Below are positions 40,938-49,858 of a stretch of DNA of 64,000 bases, piece by piece. The stretch's first letter is position 1, and every line of letters starts with the position of its first letter. A program made the position numbers and the translations under genes. This stretch comes from an uncultured Candidatus Melainabacteria bacterium. Lineage in GTDB: Bacteria > Cyanobacteriota > Vampirovibrionia > Gastranaerophilales > Gastranaerophilaceae. A model generated the notes under the pieces. That model was not told the DNA's origin. It did not search any database and was given only the letters and a program-made list of their open reading frames with translations. The stretch spans positions 20,067 through 84,066 of the forward strand of contig CAKVIN010000011.1 in NCBI GenBank assembly GCA_934754425.1. Direction: 5' to 3'.

Positions 40938-42125
40938 ATGTGGGAAAATGATGTTAATATTCACGAAGTTAAAGAAATTCGTACTAGAACAAGTGTGTTT
41001 TTTGGTTGTGGCGCAATCAATAAGATGAATGATATTGCTAAAGAATTTAAGTCAAAAGGCTTGGATAAAGTTATTGTAATGAGCGGTAAAAATGCTTATA
41101 AAGCAACTGGTGCGTGGGCTGTTGTAGAAAAAGCTTTAGTTGATAATGGTATTTCATACGTAAATTATGATGGTGTTACACCAAATCCAACATCTACAGC
41201 TGTAAATGAAGCGGCAAAAATTGCAAGAGATTTTGGAGCAAAAGCTGTAATTGCTATAGGTGGTGGTTCTCCAACAGATGCAGGAAAATCTGTTGCAATT
41301 TTATTAAAATATGCTGATAAGACTGCTAATGATATTTATGAATTTAAATTTGCTCCATCAGAAGCAGCTCCTATTGTTGCTATTAATTTAACTCACGGTA
41401 CAGGTACAGAAACTAACAGATTTGCTGTTGTAACTTTACCTGAAAAAGATTATAAACCTGCAATTGCTTATGATTGTATTTATCCAACATACGCTATAGA
41501 TGATCCGGAATTGATGGTAAAATTATCACCAAAACAAACAAGATTCGTATCTATAGATGCTGTAAATCACGTTATTGAAGCTGCTACATCTACTGTTGCA
41601 TCTCCATATGCAATAACTTTAGCAAGAGAAGTTATAACTTTGGTTGCTAAATATTTACCTAAAGCTATCGAAAATCCGGAAGATTTAGAGGCTCGTTATT
41701 TCTTAGCTTACGCTGCAATGATGGGTGGTGTTTGTTTTGATAACGGACTTTTACACTATACACATGCGTTAGAACATCCGCTAAGTGCTGTAAAACATGA
41801 ACTTTCTCATGGTTTAGGTTTAGCAATGTTATTACCTGCTGTAATTAAAAATATTTTCGTAGCAAAGGCTGAAACTTTAAAATATATATTAGAACCAATT
41901 GCTGGACAAATTACTAATGCAAATGAAGCAGAAGCAGCTGTGTTTGAATGGTTAAAATCAGTAGGTGTTCCTAATAAATTAAAAGATGAAGGGTTTACTG
42001 AAGCTGATGTTCCAACACTTGTAAATTTAGCGTTTACAACTCCTTCTTTAGATGGTTTGTTGGCAATTGCACCTACAAAAGCTACCAAAGAAGCAGTAGA
42101 AGAAATCTACAGAGCATCTTTATAG
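40938..42125 (+). CDS. Iron-containing alcohol dehydrogenase
   Basis: A 395-residue group III (Fe-ADH) dehydrogenase. The NAD(P)-binding motif is IAIGGGSPTDAGKSVA. THGTGTETNRFA follows, and the metal ligands lie in SIDAVNHVIEA (Asp and His), ALEHPLSAV and ELSHGLGLA (His). In many relatives the segment before the second His reads HxxGHAL; here it is HALEHPLSAVKHELSHG, which keeps the histidines. Such enzymes reduce aldehydes such as acetaldehyde or butyraldehyde and regenerate NAD+ in fermentation. AGAAAGGAG precedes the ATG. It is monocistronic with a strong terminator at 42144-42177. Confidence 0.93.
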   Translation: MWENDVNIHEVKEIRTRTSVFFGCGAINKMNDIAKEFKSKGLDKVIVMSGKNAYKATGAWAVVEKALVDNGISYVNYDGVTPNPTSTAVNEAAKIARDFGAKAVIAIGGGSPTDAGKSVAILLKYADKTANDIYEFKFAPSEAAPIVAINLTHGTGTETNRFAVVTLPEKDYKPAIAYDCIYPTYAIDDPELMVKLSPKQTRFVSIDAVNHVIEAATSTVASPYAITLAREVITLVAKYLPKAIENPEDLEARYFLAYAAMMGGVCFDNGLLHYTHALEHPLSAVKHELSHGLGLAMLLPAVIKNIFVAKAETLKYILEPIAGQITNANEAEAAVFEWLKSVGVPNKLKDEGFTEADVPTLVNLAFTTPSLDGLLAIAPTKATKEAVEEIYRASL

Positions 42126-42143
42126 AATAGTTTTTTCTTTTTA

Positions 42144-42177
42144 AATAGGATGTCTATAAGATAGGCATCCTATTTTT
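42144..42177 (+). terminator. Terminator of the alcohol dehydrogenase gene
   Basis: AAATAGGATG pairs with CATCCTATTT, extended inside by a second short stem, and is followed by TTTATTTTG. Confidence 0.87.
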
Positions 42178-42199
42178 ATTTTGTATATTTGTAAAAAAA

Positions 42200-43084
42200 C
42201 TAAATATTAATTTTTTGCATAATATTGTGTTGGTAAAATTTCATTAAATGCTCAATTTGTTCATCATTTCGTCCGGTAGAATTAATTGAATATAAAGTTT
42301 TTCGATTTGGTAATATTTGTCGCATTATATTTATGCAGTTTAAGGTTTTTATGTGGCTTTGTACAACTCGAATTTTTCGATTAGAAATTAATGCCATAAA
42401 CCAAAGCCAGATATCATCAGCTGTTGGTGCATATTTTAAGAATATGTCGTATCTAAAAACTTCAGGTAAAAAGCATTTTGGAGGATATAAAACCCCTCCG
42501 ACTCCTGTTAAAAAGTTATCAAATCTAGCGCTTTCTTCCAGTACATGCTTATCCCATTTTTCATAAGGAAGTATTTTATTGTCTTTTATTTTTACTCTAT
42601 GTGCACGGTGAACTTGTATATCCTTTGGGTGTGCAATGTAGGAGTGATAAAGTTTTTCTAACCATTTTTTAGGGTAATAAATGTCATCGTCAGCTGTAAC
42701 TATGATTGCTTCTGGAAATTCTTTCAGTGTATAGATGACTTTTGTATAAGAGCCAATATCTTTTACAAATCGAATTTCTAAACCGTTTTTTATGTATTTA
42801 GTTATTTCGTATGGTAAATCATTTATACTTTTGAATTCATCGCTTAGCCAAAGTATTATTTTATCAGGTTTTAGTGATTGATTTAGTAAAGAGTATAATG
42901 AAATTTCTAAGTCTTTAAAACGAGCTTCGTAAGATGTTAGTGATACAATTATCGGAGTATCTCTTTTTATAGGACAAATTCCCTTGTACTTACTCATTAG
43001 ATTTGAGTTATATCTTATAATGGGAGTTACTACAAATCTAAGGTGCATTTTGAATTTTAGAAGTTTTTCCAGAAGTTTAACCAT
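42200..43084 (-). CDS. Glycosyltransferase (GT-A type)
   Basis: A 294-residue predicted glycosyltransferase. PIIVSLTSYEARFKDLEISL starts a nucleotide-sugar fold, LLNQSLKPDKIILWLSDEF follows, and the metal-binding D-D-D motif appears in IIVTADDDIYYPKKWLEKLY. Later VHRAHRVKI and LTGVGGVLYPP look like acceptor-side segments. It resembles small glycosyltransferases of capsule or LPS clusters. The sugar is unknown. Its start overlaps the end of the cca gene by 8 bp, so it is cotranslated with it, an odd partner. Confidence 0.75.
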   Translation of the reverse strand: MVKLLEKLLKFKMHLRFVVTPIIRYNSNLMSKYKGICPIKRDTPIIVSLTSYEARFKDLEISLYSLLNQSLKPDKIILWLSDEFKSINDLPYEITKYIKNGLEIRFVKDIGSYTKVIYTLKEFPEAIIVTADDDIYYPKKWLEKLYHSYIAHPKDIQVHRAHRVKIKDNKILPYEKWDKHVLEESARFDNFLTGVGGVLYPPKCFLPEVFRYDIFLKYAPTADDIWLWFMALISNRKIRVVQSHIKTLNCINIMRQILPNRKTLYSINSTGRNDEQIEHLMKFYQHNIMQKINI

Positions 43085-43937
43085 GAATTGCCTCTTGATA
43101 TATTTGGTTAATTAATAAGCTTTCTTTTGGTGTGTTGTTTGAGCTTTGTTCTGTTTTTAATCTTTCTGCCCATTCTAAAATTCTTTTTTCTCTCCTTGTT
43201 AATTCAAGGTTGCTTAAGTCAAAAAATGACAAGTATATAATCCAAGGTTCATCAAAATTAATATTGTTGAATGTCGGTCTAAAGCTCGGTGCCACAGCGT
43301 TTGGAGTTAAAAGTTTGTATGATTTCTCTTCTACAAACTTATCGTAACAAATTTGTTTGTTCAGATTAAAAGTTTCTTTCAATTCTTTTTTTATTCTATG
43401 ATAGCTCATGTCATAGTTAATATTTGATAAATAGTCATTTTGGAGCTTGTGAGTAATTTTGTCTTGCTCAAAGCCAAATCGGATAGAAAATTTTAAACTT
43501 CTTAATATTCTTGTAGGATCATCTATAAAGCTTTTTTCGTGTAAAACTCTGAGTGTTTTGTTTTTGATATCATTTATTCCGCCAAAGATATCAACAATTT
43601 CCCCATCAGTTGTGCGTTTTGCCATAGCATTAATTGTAAAATCTCTACGTTTTAAATCTTCATATAAAGAACAACCGATGTTTTTAACTTTCGGCAAGTG
43701 TCCGACTTTAGGATAAACTTCTGTTCTTGTAGAAGCTATATCAATTTCTTCATTGTTAAGTAGTACTCGAACCGTACCGAATTTTGGGTTTTCTTTTATG
43801 ATATTTAATCCTAAATTTTGAGCAAATTCAATTGCATTGCCTTCATAACAATAGTCAGTATCAAAATTTTTGATACCTAATATTTCGTCACGAACAATTC
43901 CGCCTACATAATAAAGGTTTTTATCCTTTAGCTTCAA
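43077..43937 (-). CDS. cca: CCA tRNA nucleotidyltransferase/poly(A) polymerase family protein, short form
   Basis: A 286-residue class II nucleotidyltransferase. YVGGIVRDEILG, the catalytic acids in FDTDY, KRRDFTINAMA and IDDPTRILRSLKFSIRFGF are all present, so the head and neck domains are intact. Typical CCA-adding enzymes have 370-450 residues, so body and tail are shortened. It may add CCA or only part of it, as in organisms that split the A- and CC-adding activities. The start is TTG at 43937, with AAAAGGAGC 7 bases upstream, inside the end of the DUF475 gene (17-bp overlap). The glycosyltransferase gene overlaps its end. Confidence 0.8.
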   Translation of the reverse strand: MKLKDKNLYYVGGIVRDEILGIKNFDTDYCYEGNAIEFAQNLGLNIIKENPKFGTVRVLLNNEEIDIASTRTEVYPKVGHLPKVKNIGCSLYEDLKRRDFTINAMAKRTTDGEIVDIFGGINDIKNKTLRVLHEKSFIDDPTRILRSLKFSIRFGFEQDKITHKLQNDYLSNINYDMSYHRIKKELKETFNLNKQICYDKFVEEKSYKLLTPNAVAPSFRPTFNNINFDEPWIIYLSFFDLSNLELTRREKRILEWAERLKTEQSSNNTPKESLLINQIYQEAIHG

Positions 43938-44973
43938 TATCTTTGCTCCTTTTGTTATGAATTAAAGAAGATATTAAAGCTCCAACAATAAATACTAAGC
44001 CTAAAAGTCCTGTAACAACTTCCGGAACTTCGTGGAAAGTTGAAATAAACATTAAAATTGCTAATGTTCCAATTGCCCAGTGAGCTCCGTGTTCCAGGTA
44101 TAAATATTGGTCAAGTGTTTTCTTTTCTACAAGCATTATTGTTAAAGAACGTACAAACATTGCACCGATACATAGTCCGATAGTTATGATTACAATATCT
44201 TGACTTAAGGCAAATGCTCCTAAAACTCCATCAAGAGAAAAGGATGCATCAATTAATTCTAAATATAAAAATCCGACAATTCCTGAACATTTAACTGCGT
44301 TCGCACAAACTTTTGCTCTTTCTTCTTGTCTTTTTTCCAGCCATTCAGCTAATCCATCTATTGCCAAATATGTTAAAATACCGGCAATACCTGATTTGAA
44401 TACAGAACTTCTTATTTCTAATGGCAAATGTAGAAGAAGTAATATTAATGCAGTTAGAGTTACTATTGTACAAATACCACGAATTTTTCCGAGTTTTTGA
44501 ATTTTTGTTTCAATAAATTTTAACCAATGAACACTTTTGTCTTTTTCTGTAAAGTAATCCATGAATAACATTAATAAGAAAGTTCCGCCAAAAGTTACAA
44601 TTGGTGCGTGTGTAAGATGAAGATAATGTGCGTAAGAGTTTACATCATTTAAAGCCATGTCTAAAACTCTTAGTATGTTTAATTTTGCAAATATAGCTAC
44701 AACAACAAGCGGGAATAAAAATCTCATACCAAACACGGCAATTAAAATTCCCCAAGTAATAAATCTATGTCGCCATTTTTCTGACATTCCTTCAAGTTTC
44801 ATAGCATTAACTACAGCATTGTCAAATGATAAACTGATTTCTAAGACAGCAAGTACAAATGCTATAAATACACAAGCTAATCCGGTTCCGCCATGAACGT
44901 GTTCGCCCCATAAATATGCACAAATCAGCCCAAGCACTGTTACTAGGTATGAACCCCAAAAATATTTAAACAT
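43921..44973 (-). CDS. DUF475/TerC-like integral membrane protein
   Basis: A 350-residue membrane protein with about nine helices. VLEISLSFDNAVVNAMKLEGM early and ELIDASFSLDGVLGAFALS late are the paired acidic membrane motifs of the DUF475/TerC superfamily. GEHVHGGTGLA is also characteristic. Relatives are linked to metal (manganese, tellurite) handling and exoenzyme membrane supply. The exact substrate is unknown. I chose the ATG at 44973, 7 bases after GGAG. The TTG just before it is closer than usual to the ribosome site. It is first in a three-gene overlapping unit with cca and the glycosyltransferase. Confidence 0.85.
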   Translation of the reverse strand: MFKYFWGSYLVTVLGLICAYLWGEHVHGGTGLACVFIAFVLAVLEISLSFDNAVVNAMKLEGMSEKWRHRFITWGILIAVFGMRFLFPLVVVAIFAKLNILRVLDMALNDVNSYAHYLHLTHAPIVTFGGTFLLMLFMDYFTEKDKSVHWLKFIETKIQKLGKIRGICTIVTLTALILLLLHLPLEIRSSVFKSGIAGILTYLAIDGLAEWLEKRQEERAKVCANAVKCSGIVGFLYLELIDASFSLDGVLGAFALSQDIVIITIGLCIGAMFVRSLTIMLVEKKTLDQYLYLEHGAHWAIGTLAILMFISTFHEVPEVVTGLLGLVFIVGALISSLIHNKRSKDIEAKG

Positions 44974-45086
44974 CAATTTTCTCCTTCTTATAAGGAAATT
45001 ATATTATAATTTGTATATTGTGTAAACATAACTTTAAAAGATTCTTATTTTATGGTATCATTCATTATGTTCCAAGGGAGTTTTAT

Positions 45087-45650
45087 ATGATTAACTACAT
45101 AGAATCTGAATTTGATAGGTTGGCTTCTAATATTTTGGACTTGAAAACTTTAGCACCAAAAATTGAAGAAGTTGCAAACATTTGTATAAAAGCACTAAAA
45201 AATGGAAATAAGATACTTTTTTGTGGTAATGGCGGTTCAGCGGCTGATGCACAACATCTTGCGGCAGAATTAATTTGCAAATATAAAAAAGAACGCACAG
45301 CACTTAATGCTATAGCACTTACTACAAATACATCCGTTTTAACTGCAGCTGCTAATGACATTGCATTTGATTATATTTTTGAAAGGCAAATAGAAGCATT
45401 TGGGCAAGATGGTGATGTTTTATTTGCACTTTCTACAAGTGGAAAAAGTATAAACGTAGTTAGAGCAGTTGATAGGGCAAAAGAATTGGGTTTAACAACA
45501 ATTGCCATGACTGGAATTAGCGGTGGTTCTTTAAAAAATAATGCAGATGTTTTGATAAATGTCCCATCTGAAATTACTAATAATATTCAAGAAATGCATA
45601 TTGCTGTTGGGCATTTGATTTGCGGAATAATAGAAAATAATTTGTTTTAA
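45087..45650 (+). CDS. gmhA: Phosphoheptose isomerase GmhA
   Basis: A 187-residue SIS-domain isomerase that converts sedoheptulose 7-phosphate to D-glycero-D-manno-heptose 7-phosphate, the first step of ADP-heptose synthesis. NKILFCGNGGSAADAQHLAAEL, ALTTNTSVLTAAANDIAFD, FALSTSGKSINVVRA and the C-terminal IQEMHIAVGHLICGIIE are GmhA signatures. The ATG at 45087 has AAGGGAG 6 bases upstream. A longer frame reaching 45018 has no ribosome site. The pathway partners rfaE1 (29293) and rfaE2 (24775) are in this window. gmhB and hldD are not. Confidence 0.94.
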   Translation: MINYIESEFDRLASNILDLKTLAPKIEEVANICIKALKNGNKILFCGNGGSAADAQHLAAELICKYKKERTALNAIALTTNTSVLTAAANDIAFDYIFERQIEAFGQDGDVLFALSTSGKSINVVRAVDRAKELGLTTIAMTGISGGSLKNNADVLINVPSEITNNIQEMHIAVGHLICGIIENNLF

Positions 45651-45691
45651 TTTTTTATGATAAAATAGTGTCGTATTAATAAGGAGGATTT

Positions 45692-46522
45692 ATGCAAAAG
45701 ATTATAGTTACAATTTTTGCTGTGGCAATGATGATTTTGCCTTCATCTGCTGCAACTTGGGTAGCTGCTGATAGAGTTTCTACTGTTGGTAAAACAATTA
45801 TTACAAAGAATGGTCTGCCGGCTAAAACAACTTTCAAAGTTGTAAATGGCGCTGCTGATAATTCAAATACTTCAACTACAAACGTAGTGCAAATTTCTAG
45901 TACAGATTTAACTTATGCAGGTACTGATACAGAAGTAGCAGCTGTAGTTGCTCATGAAATTGGTTTGATTATTAACGGAAAAGCTAGCAAGGATAAGTTT
46001 AGAAATATTGCAAAGGCTGCTATTACAGAAAATTTAAGCTCTGATAATATTATTACAACTGCAACTAACAGTGAATTTTTGGCAAACAAAGTTTCTTTAT
46101 CAGACAATAAAGCTGCAGATATTACAGGTGCAGATTTGTTAATAAAAGCAGGATATAATCCATTAGCAATGGTTGTAGTTGTAACAAAAATGCCGGGAAG
46201 TACATTAGAAATTCTTCAAGGTAAACCGGCTAATTCTGAAAGAGCTATGAATATTTATGACTATTTAACCTACAATTATCCTTCTAAAGTGAAAGCCGGA
46301 TATGGTTGCCAAGAATATAGAACATTTTTAGAATATGCCAATCCGATTGTAGCGGAAAGAAATTCTAATAAGAAAAAACTTGCAGCTTTTAATAAAACTC
46401 AGGCAAAGAATAAAGCTTTAAGAGCAAAAAATATTGCTCAATATAAAGCAACCGGTGGTTTAAGCGGTTGGGATGCTTCTTATACTATTTTGAAATCATT
46501 ATCTGAATCATCTGAAAAATAA
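45692..46522 (+). CDS. Exported M48-like protein with lost metal ligands
   Basis: A 276-residue protein with a signal peptide (MQKIIVTIFAVAMMILPSSA, cut before ATWV). The core follows an M48 metallopeptidase: TEVAAVVAHEIGLIING stands where the family has EVAAVLAHEIGHxxxxH, and KAADITGADLLIKAGYNPLA where it has EADxxGxxLLxxAGYxP. The second zinc histidine is Leu and the third ligand Glu is Ala, so it should not bind catalytic zinc. The frame is intact, AAGGAGG precedes the start, and the C-terminus is a Lys-rich helix. It may work as a periplasmic chaperone or binding protein rather than a protease. Confidence 0.75.
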   Translation: MQKIIVTIFAVAMMILPSSAATWVAADRVSTVGKTIITKNGLPAKTTFKVVNGAADNSNTSTTNVVQISSTDLTYAGTDTEVAAVVAHEIGLIINGKASKDKFRNIAKAAITENLSSDNIITTATNSEFLANKVSLSDNKAADITGADLLIKAGYNPLAMVVVVTKMPGSTLEILQGKPANSERAMNIYDYLTYNYPSKVKAGYGCQEYRTFLEYANPIVAERNSNKKKLAAFNKTQAKNKALRAKNIAQYKATGGLSGWDASYTILKSLSESSEK

Positions 46523-46535
46523 TATAAAAAATAAT

Positions 46536-46580
46536 AAAAACCCTAAATTGGACAATATAAAAATCCGTTTTAGGGTTTTA
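46536..46580. terminator. Terminator between the M48-like gene and galE
   Basis: AAAACCCTAAA pairs with TTTAGGGTTTT across a loop of about 22 bases, followed by TATTTTG. It suits the plus-strand gene best and could also end galE transcripts. Confidence 0.7.
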
Positions 46581-46619
46581 TTTTGAGTTCTTTTGATTTT
46601 GTTTAAGCTTGTTAATAAT

Positions 46620-47615
46620 TTATTTATGTAAAGTAATTGTATTTAAAACTTTTTCCCAATTGTCAGCTGTTTGAATACTGTATTCAAGACTTTTTTTCGT
46701 AGTCCAACCAAGAATGTCTTTTGCTTTATTATTATTTGCAACTAATTTAGCAGGATCTCCTTCTCTTCTTGGACAAATTTCTAAAGGAATTTCTCTTTTT
46801 GTAATTTTTTCGCATGTTGTAAATACTTCTTTTACACTATTGCCGTCATTTGTTCCGAGATTAAAAAAGTTTGTTTCGCCACCATTATTTAGGTATTCTA
46901 AAGCTTTTATATGGGCGTCAGCTAAGTCTTCAACATTGATATAATCTCTAACGCAGGTTCCGTCAGAAGTTTCATAATCATCGCCAAACATCTTGAAAGT
47001 TTGATTTCCATCTGCTTTTAATACGTTTGGAATTAGATGAGTTTCTGGATTGTGCCATTCACCGATTCTTGCTTCTGAATCCGCACCGGCTACATTAAAA
47101 TAGCGTAATCTTACTGATTTTAATCCATAAGCTTTATCATAATCATCCATGATTTTTTCTACCATTAGTTTAGAATTACCGTATGCATTAATTGGTATTT
47201 GCGGATGGTTTTCGTCTATAGGAATGTAATTTGGTTCTCCATATGTTGCTGCAGTTGAAGAAAATACTATTTTTTTTACATTAAATTCGAGCATTGCGTT
47301 TAACAAATTGAGTGTTCCATAAACATTATTATAATAATATTTTTGAGGATTTTTTACGCTTTCTGCCACCTGAGAATATGCAGCAAAGTGTACAACCGCA
47401 TCAATTTTGTTAACAAGAAAAACGCCTCTAATATCATCAAGATTTTTTAAATTGCCTTGTATGAATTTTACATTGCCATATTTTTTCAATATATCTATGA
47501 TTTCAGAATGTCCGAGTTCCAAACTGTCAAAGATAATAATATCTTTCTTTTGTTCTAATAGTGCCATTGCTAAATGGCTACCAATATATCCCGCTCCACC
47601 AGTAATTAAAATCAT
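46620..47615 (-). CDS. galE: UDP-glucose 4-epimerase GalE
   Basis: A 331-residue extended short-chain dehydrogenase that interconverts UDP-glucose and UDP-galactose. The NAD motif is ITGGAGYIGSHLA, with Ser/Thr in FSSTAATYGEP and the catalytic YxxxK in NAYGNSKLMVE. RYFNVAGAD, HLIPNVLKA and DGTCVRDYINVEDLADAH are GalE signatures. It supplies galactose units for LPS or other glycans. Its ATG overlaps the TGA of recF (ATGA), so the two are translationally coupled, an unusual replication/envelope pair. Confidence 0.95.
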   Translation of the reverse strand: MILITGGAGYIGSHLAMALLEQKKDIIIFDSLELGHSEIIDILKKYGNVKFIQGNLKNLDDIRGVFLVNKIDAVVHFAAYSQVAESVKNPQKYYYNNVYGTLNLLNAMLEFNVKKIVFSSTAATYGEPNYIPIDENHPQIPINAYGNSKLMVEKIMDDYDKAYGLKSVRLRYFNVAGADSEARIGEWHNPETHLIPNVLKADGNQTFKMFGDDYETSDGTCVRDYINVEDLADAHIKALEYLNNGGETNFFNLGTNDGNSVKEVFTTCEKITKREIPLEICPRREGDPAKLVANNNKAKDILGWTTKKSLEYSIQTADNWEKVLNTITLHK

Positions 47616-48694
47616 TGAACAATCCTCCCTGCTTCAATATTATATATTATAACATCTTTTAGAAATTCTTCTTCAAAAAGAATTGTATCGACAGATGTTA
47701 TGATAGTCTGTGTATCTTTTTCTATAGATTTTAGTAAATAATTCTGTCTGGTTTCGTCTAATTCTGCTAAAACATCGTCAAGTAGTAGGATAGGAGAGTA
47801 ACCTGTTTTGTTTTTAATAATTTCTAATTCAGAAAGTTTTAATGATAAAACTAATGTTCTTTGTTGACCTTGTGATGCGAACTTAACAGCATCAAGGTCA
47901 TTAATTTTAAATTCTATATCATCTCTATGCGGCCCTACACAAGATATTTTTCGAGCAATTTCTTCTGAACGCTTTTCTATTAGTTGTTGTTTTAAAAAAT
48001 TACTGATTTCATTGATTTCTGAACATGGACAAGTATAGTTCAAGCTGAAAATTTCTGTTTCGCTAATAATACTGTGCTTTTTAGCTGCAATTTCTTCTAT
48101 TTCTTTTAAAAATTTTTTTCTTAAGAAAATAATGTTTGCACCTGTAACGGATAATTGTTCATTAAATATATCCAAAAGAGCATTGTCTATAAATTCATTT
48201 TTAAGAAGATTATTTTTTTGAATTCTAATTTTGTCATATTTTGACAAACGCTCATCATAAGCCGGATAAACTTGTGAAATAGCTCTATCAAGCCAATCCC
48301 TTCTATCTTGTGGAGTTCCTCTTAATAGTAATAAATCTTTTGTAGAGAATAAAACTGTTTTTACAACTGTTTTAAAGTTTTTTGGTGTTGTTTTGACTTT
48401 ATTTACTTTGAGCTCACGTTTTTTATCTTGTGTGTAGTAATAATCGAGTTCTATCTCTGTATTATTCTTTTCAATACCGGCTTCGATTTCAAATTTATCT
48501 TCACCTAGTTGAATTAAGTCTGAAATGGTTGATGTTCTTGGGCTTTTTAAATCTGATAAAAAATATATGCTTTCCAGAATATTGGTTTTTCCTTGCGCAT
48601 TTTTTCCGATAATAAGAGTTTTCATCTTCCTAAAATCGAGTTCTATTTCGTGCAAATTCCGATACTTCTTTAATTTAAGCTTTTTTATCCTCAT
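47612..48694 (-). CDS. recF: DNA replication and repair protein RecF
   Basis: A 360-residue SMC-like ATPase that loads RecA at gaps with RecO and RecR. Walker A is IIGKNAQGKTNILE (residues 28-41), the signature region is FASQGQQRTLVLSLKL, and Walker B is SPILLLDDVLAELD. The N-terminal KLKKYRNLHEIELDF is typical. It overlaps galE by 4 bp. A TPR-protein gene and then dnaA lie upstream on the same strand. dnaN, which usually sits between dnaA and recF, is missing from this place. Confidence 0.94.
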   Translation of the reverse strand: MRIKKLKLKKYRNLHEIELDFRKMKTLIIGKNAQGKTNILESIYFLSDLKSPRTSTISDLIQLGEDKFEIEAGIEKNNTEIELDYYYTQDKKRELKVNKVKTTPKNFKTVVKTVLFSTKDLLLLRGTPQDRRDWLDRAISQVYPAYDERLSKYDKIRIQKNNLLKNEFIDNALLDIFNEQLSVTGANIIFLRKKFLKEIEEIAAKKHSIISETEIFSLNYTCPCSEINEISNFLKQQLIEKRSEEIARKISCVGPHRDDIEFKINDLDAVKFASQGQQRTLVLSLKLSELEIIKNKTGYSPILLLDDVLAELDETRQNYLLKSIEKDTQTIITSVDTILFEEEFLKDVIIYNIEAGRIVQ

Positions 48695-48723
48695 AAACTT
48701 AGTATAACATAGAAAAACATTGG

Positions 48724-49764
48724 TTATATATGATTATTCATAAGGCTTGTATTAGATGAAATATGTTTGATTTGTCGTTTCATGTCTTCAGCTTTATCGT
48801 TTAGTGATTCTTTTTTATAAATTTCCATTGCTGTTTTGTAATTTTCTTCTGCGCTTTTTAAATATTCCGGATTATCGTATCCTGACATTAATTGAAGAGT
48901 TTGAGCAAGTAAGACGTAGCCTTCCGGTTTGTTAGGATTGATTTTGATTGCAGCCTCAAAGCATTCTTTAGAATCTATTATATGGCCTTCTATATGATTT
49001 TTATATCCTTCCAAGATTTTCATTGGATATTTGAATAAATTTTGTGTGTCAAAAATTTTTAGTTCAAGAAGGAAACAAATTTCCATTAAGTCTTTTTCTT
49101 GATACATGTCTGTAAATCTAAAATGAGAAATAAAATATTTTGGAAATACCGAATCAATTAGTTTTAGAATTTCATTCTTTTTGTCGTTTTCTCCTGCTAA
49201 TTCATATATACTGGCTTCTTTTAATAATTTTATTGGATTATCAGGATCAATAGTATCAATTGTTTCCAATAATTTCAAGCTTTTTGCTAGTTCATCATTT
49301 GTTAGTAAAATTGCAATTTCTTTAAATAAAAATTGAAGCGTTTGATATTTATTATAATTAAATAAGCTAAGCACATAATCTTTTGCATCTTCTTTTCTAT
49401 TTAAAAAGACTAATGATAAAAATATTATTTTTTTTATTTCAAAATCCGGAAATAATTCTAATAATTTCATCGCATCAGAAATTGTTTCGCCAAAGTGGCC
49501 CATTTCAAAATTAAGAAGCATGCGTTCTTTATAAGCTAAATCTTTTTTTACGCAATGTGTGATTATATATGTAAAATCAGAATATGCATCTTCAAGCATT
49601 AATAATTTGTGGCATAATTGTCCTCGTTTTAAAAATGTTTCGGATGGTTTAAATTCTTCTTTGATTAAATAATTCAATTTTTCTAGAGCAGATTCAAAAT
49701 TATTTTCAGAAATATCTTTATCTACAGATTTGTAGCACATTAAATGTTTTATATTATCTAACAT
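48724..49764 (-). CDS. Tetratricopeptide-repeat protein
   Basis: A 346-residue soluble protein built of TPR-like helical pairs: NFESALEKLNYLIKEEF, AYSDFTYIITHCV, GETISDAMKLLELFPDF, LAKSLKLLETIDTIDPDNP, KECFEAAIKINPNKPEGYVL and EENYKTAMEIYKKE. TPRs mediate protein binding. No catalytic domain is seen. It lies between dnaA and recF on the same strand, 94 bp from dnaA and 29 bp from recF. It takes the position where dnaN is expected, but there is no resemblance to a sliding clamp. A second TPR protein is encoded at 53530. Confidence 0.78.
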   Translation of the reverse strand: MLDNIKHLMCYKSVDKDISENNFESALEKLNYLIKEEFKPSETFLKRGQLCHKLLMLEDAYSDFTYIITHCVKKDLAYKERMLLNFEMGHFGETISDAMKLLELFPDFEIKKIIFLSLVFLNRKEDAKDYVLSLFNYNKYQTLQFLFKEIAILLTNDELAKSLKLLETIDTIDPDNPIKLLKEASIYELAGENDKKNEILKLIDSVFPKYFISHFRFTDMYQEKDLMEICFLLELKIFDTQNLFKYPMKILEGYKNHIEGHIIDSKECFEAAIKINPNKPEGYVLLAQTLQLMSGYDNPEYLKSAEENYKTAMEIYKKESLNDKAEDMKRQIKHISSNTSLMNNHI

Positions 49765-49858
49765 AGTTTGAATCCCCTAAAAACAGATAGTTGAATTTTT
49801 TTGCCTTATACTAATATTATTTAACATAAAATTTATGTAAAAACGAGTGTCTAGTTAG

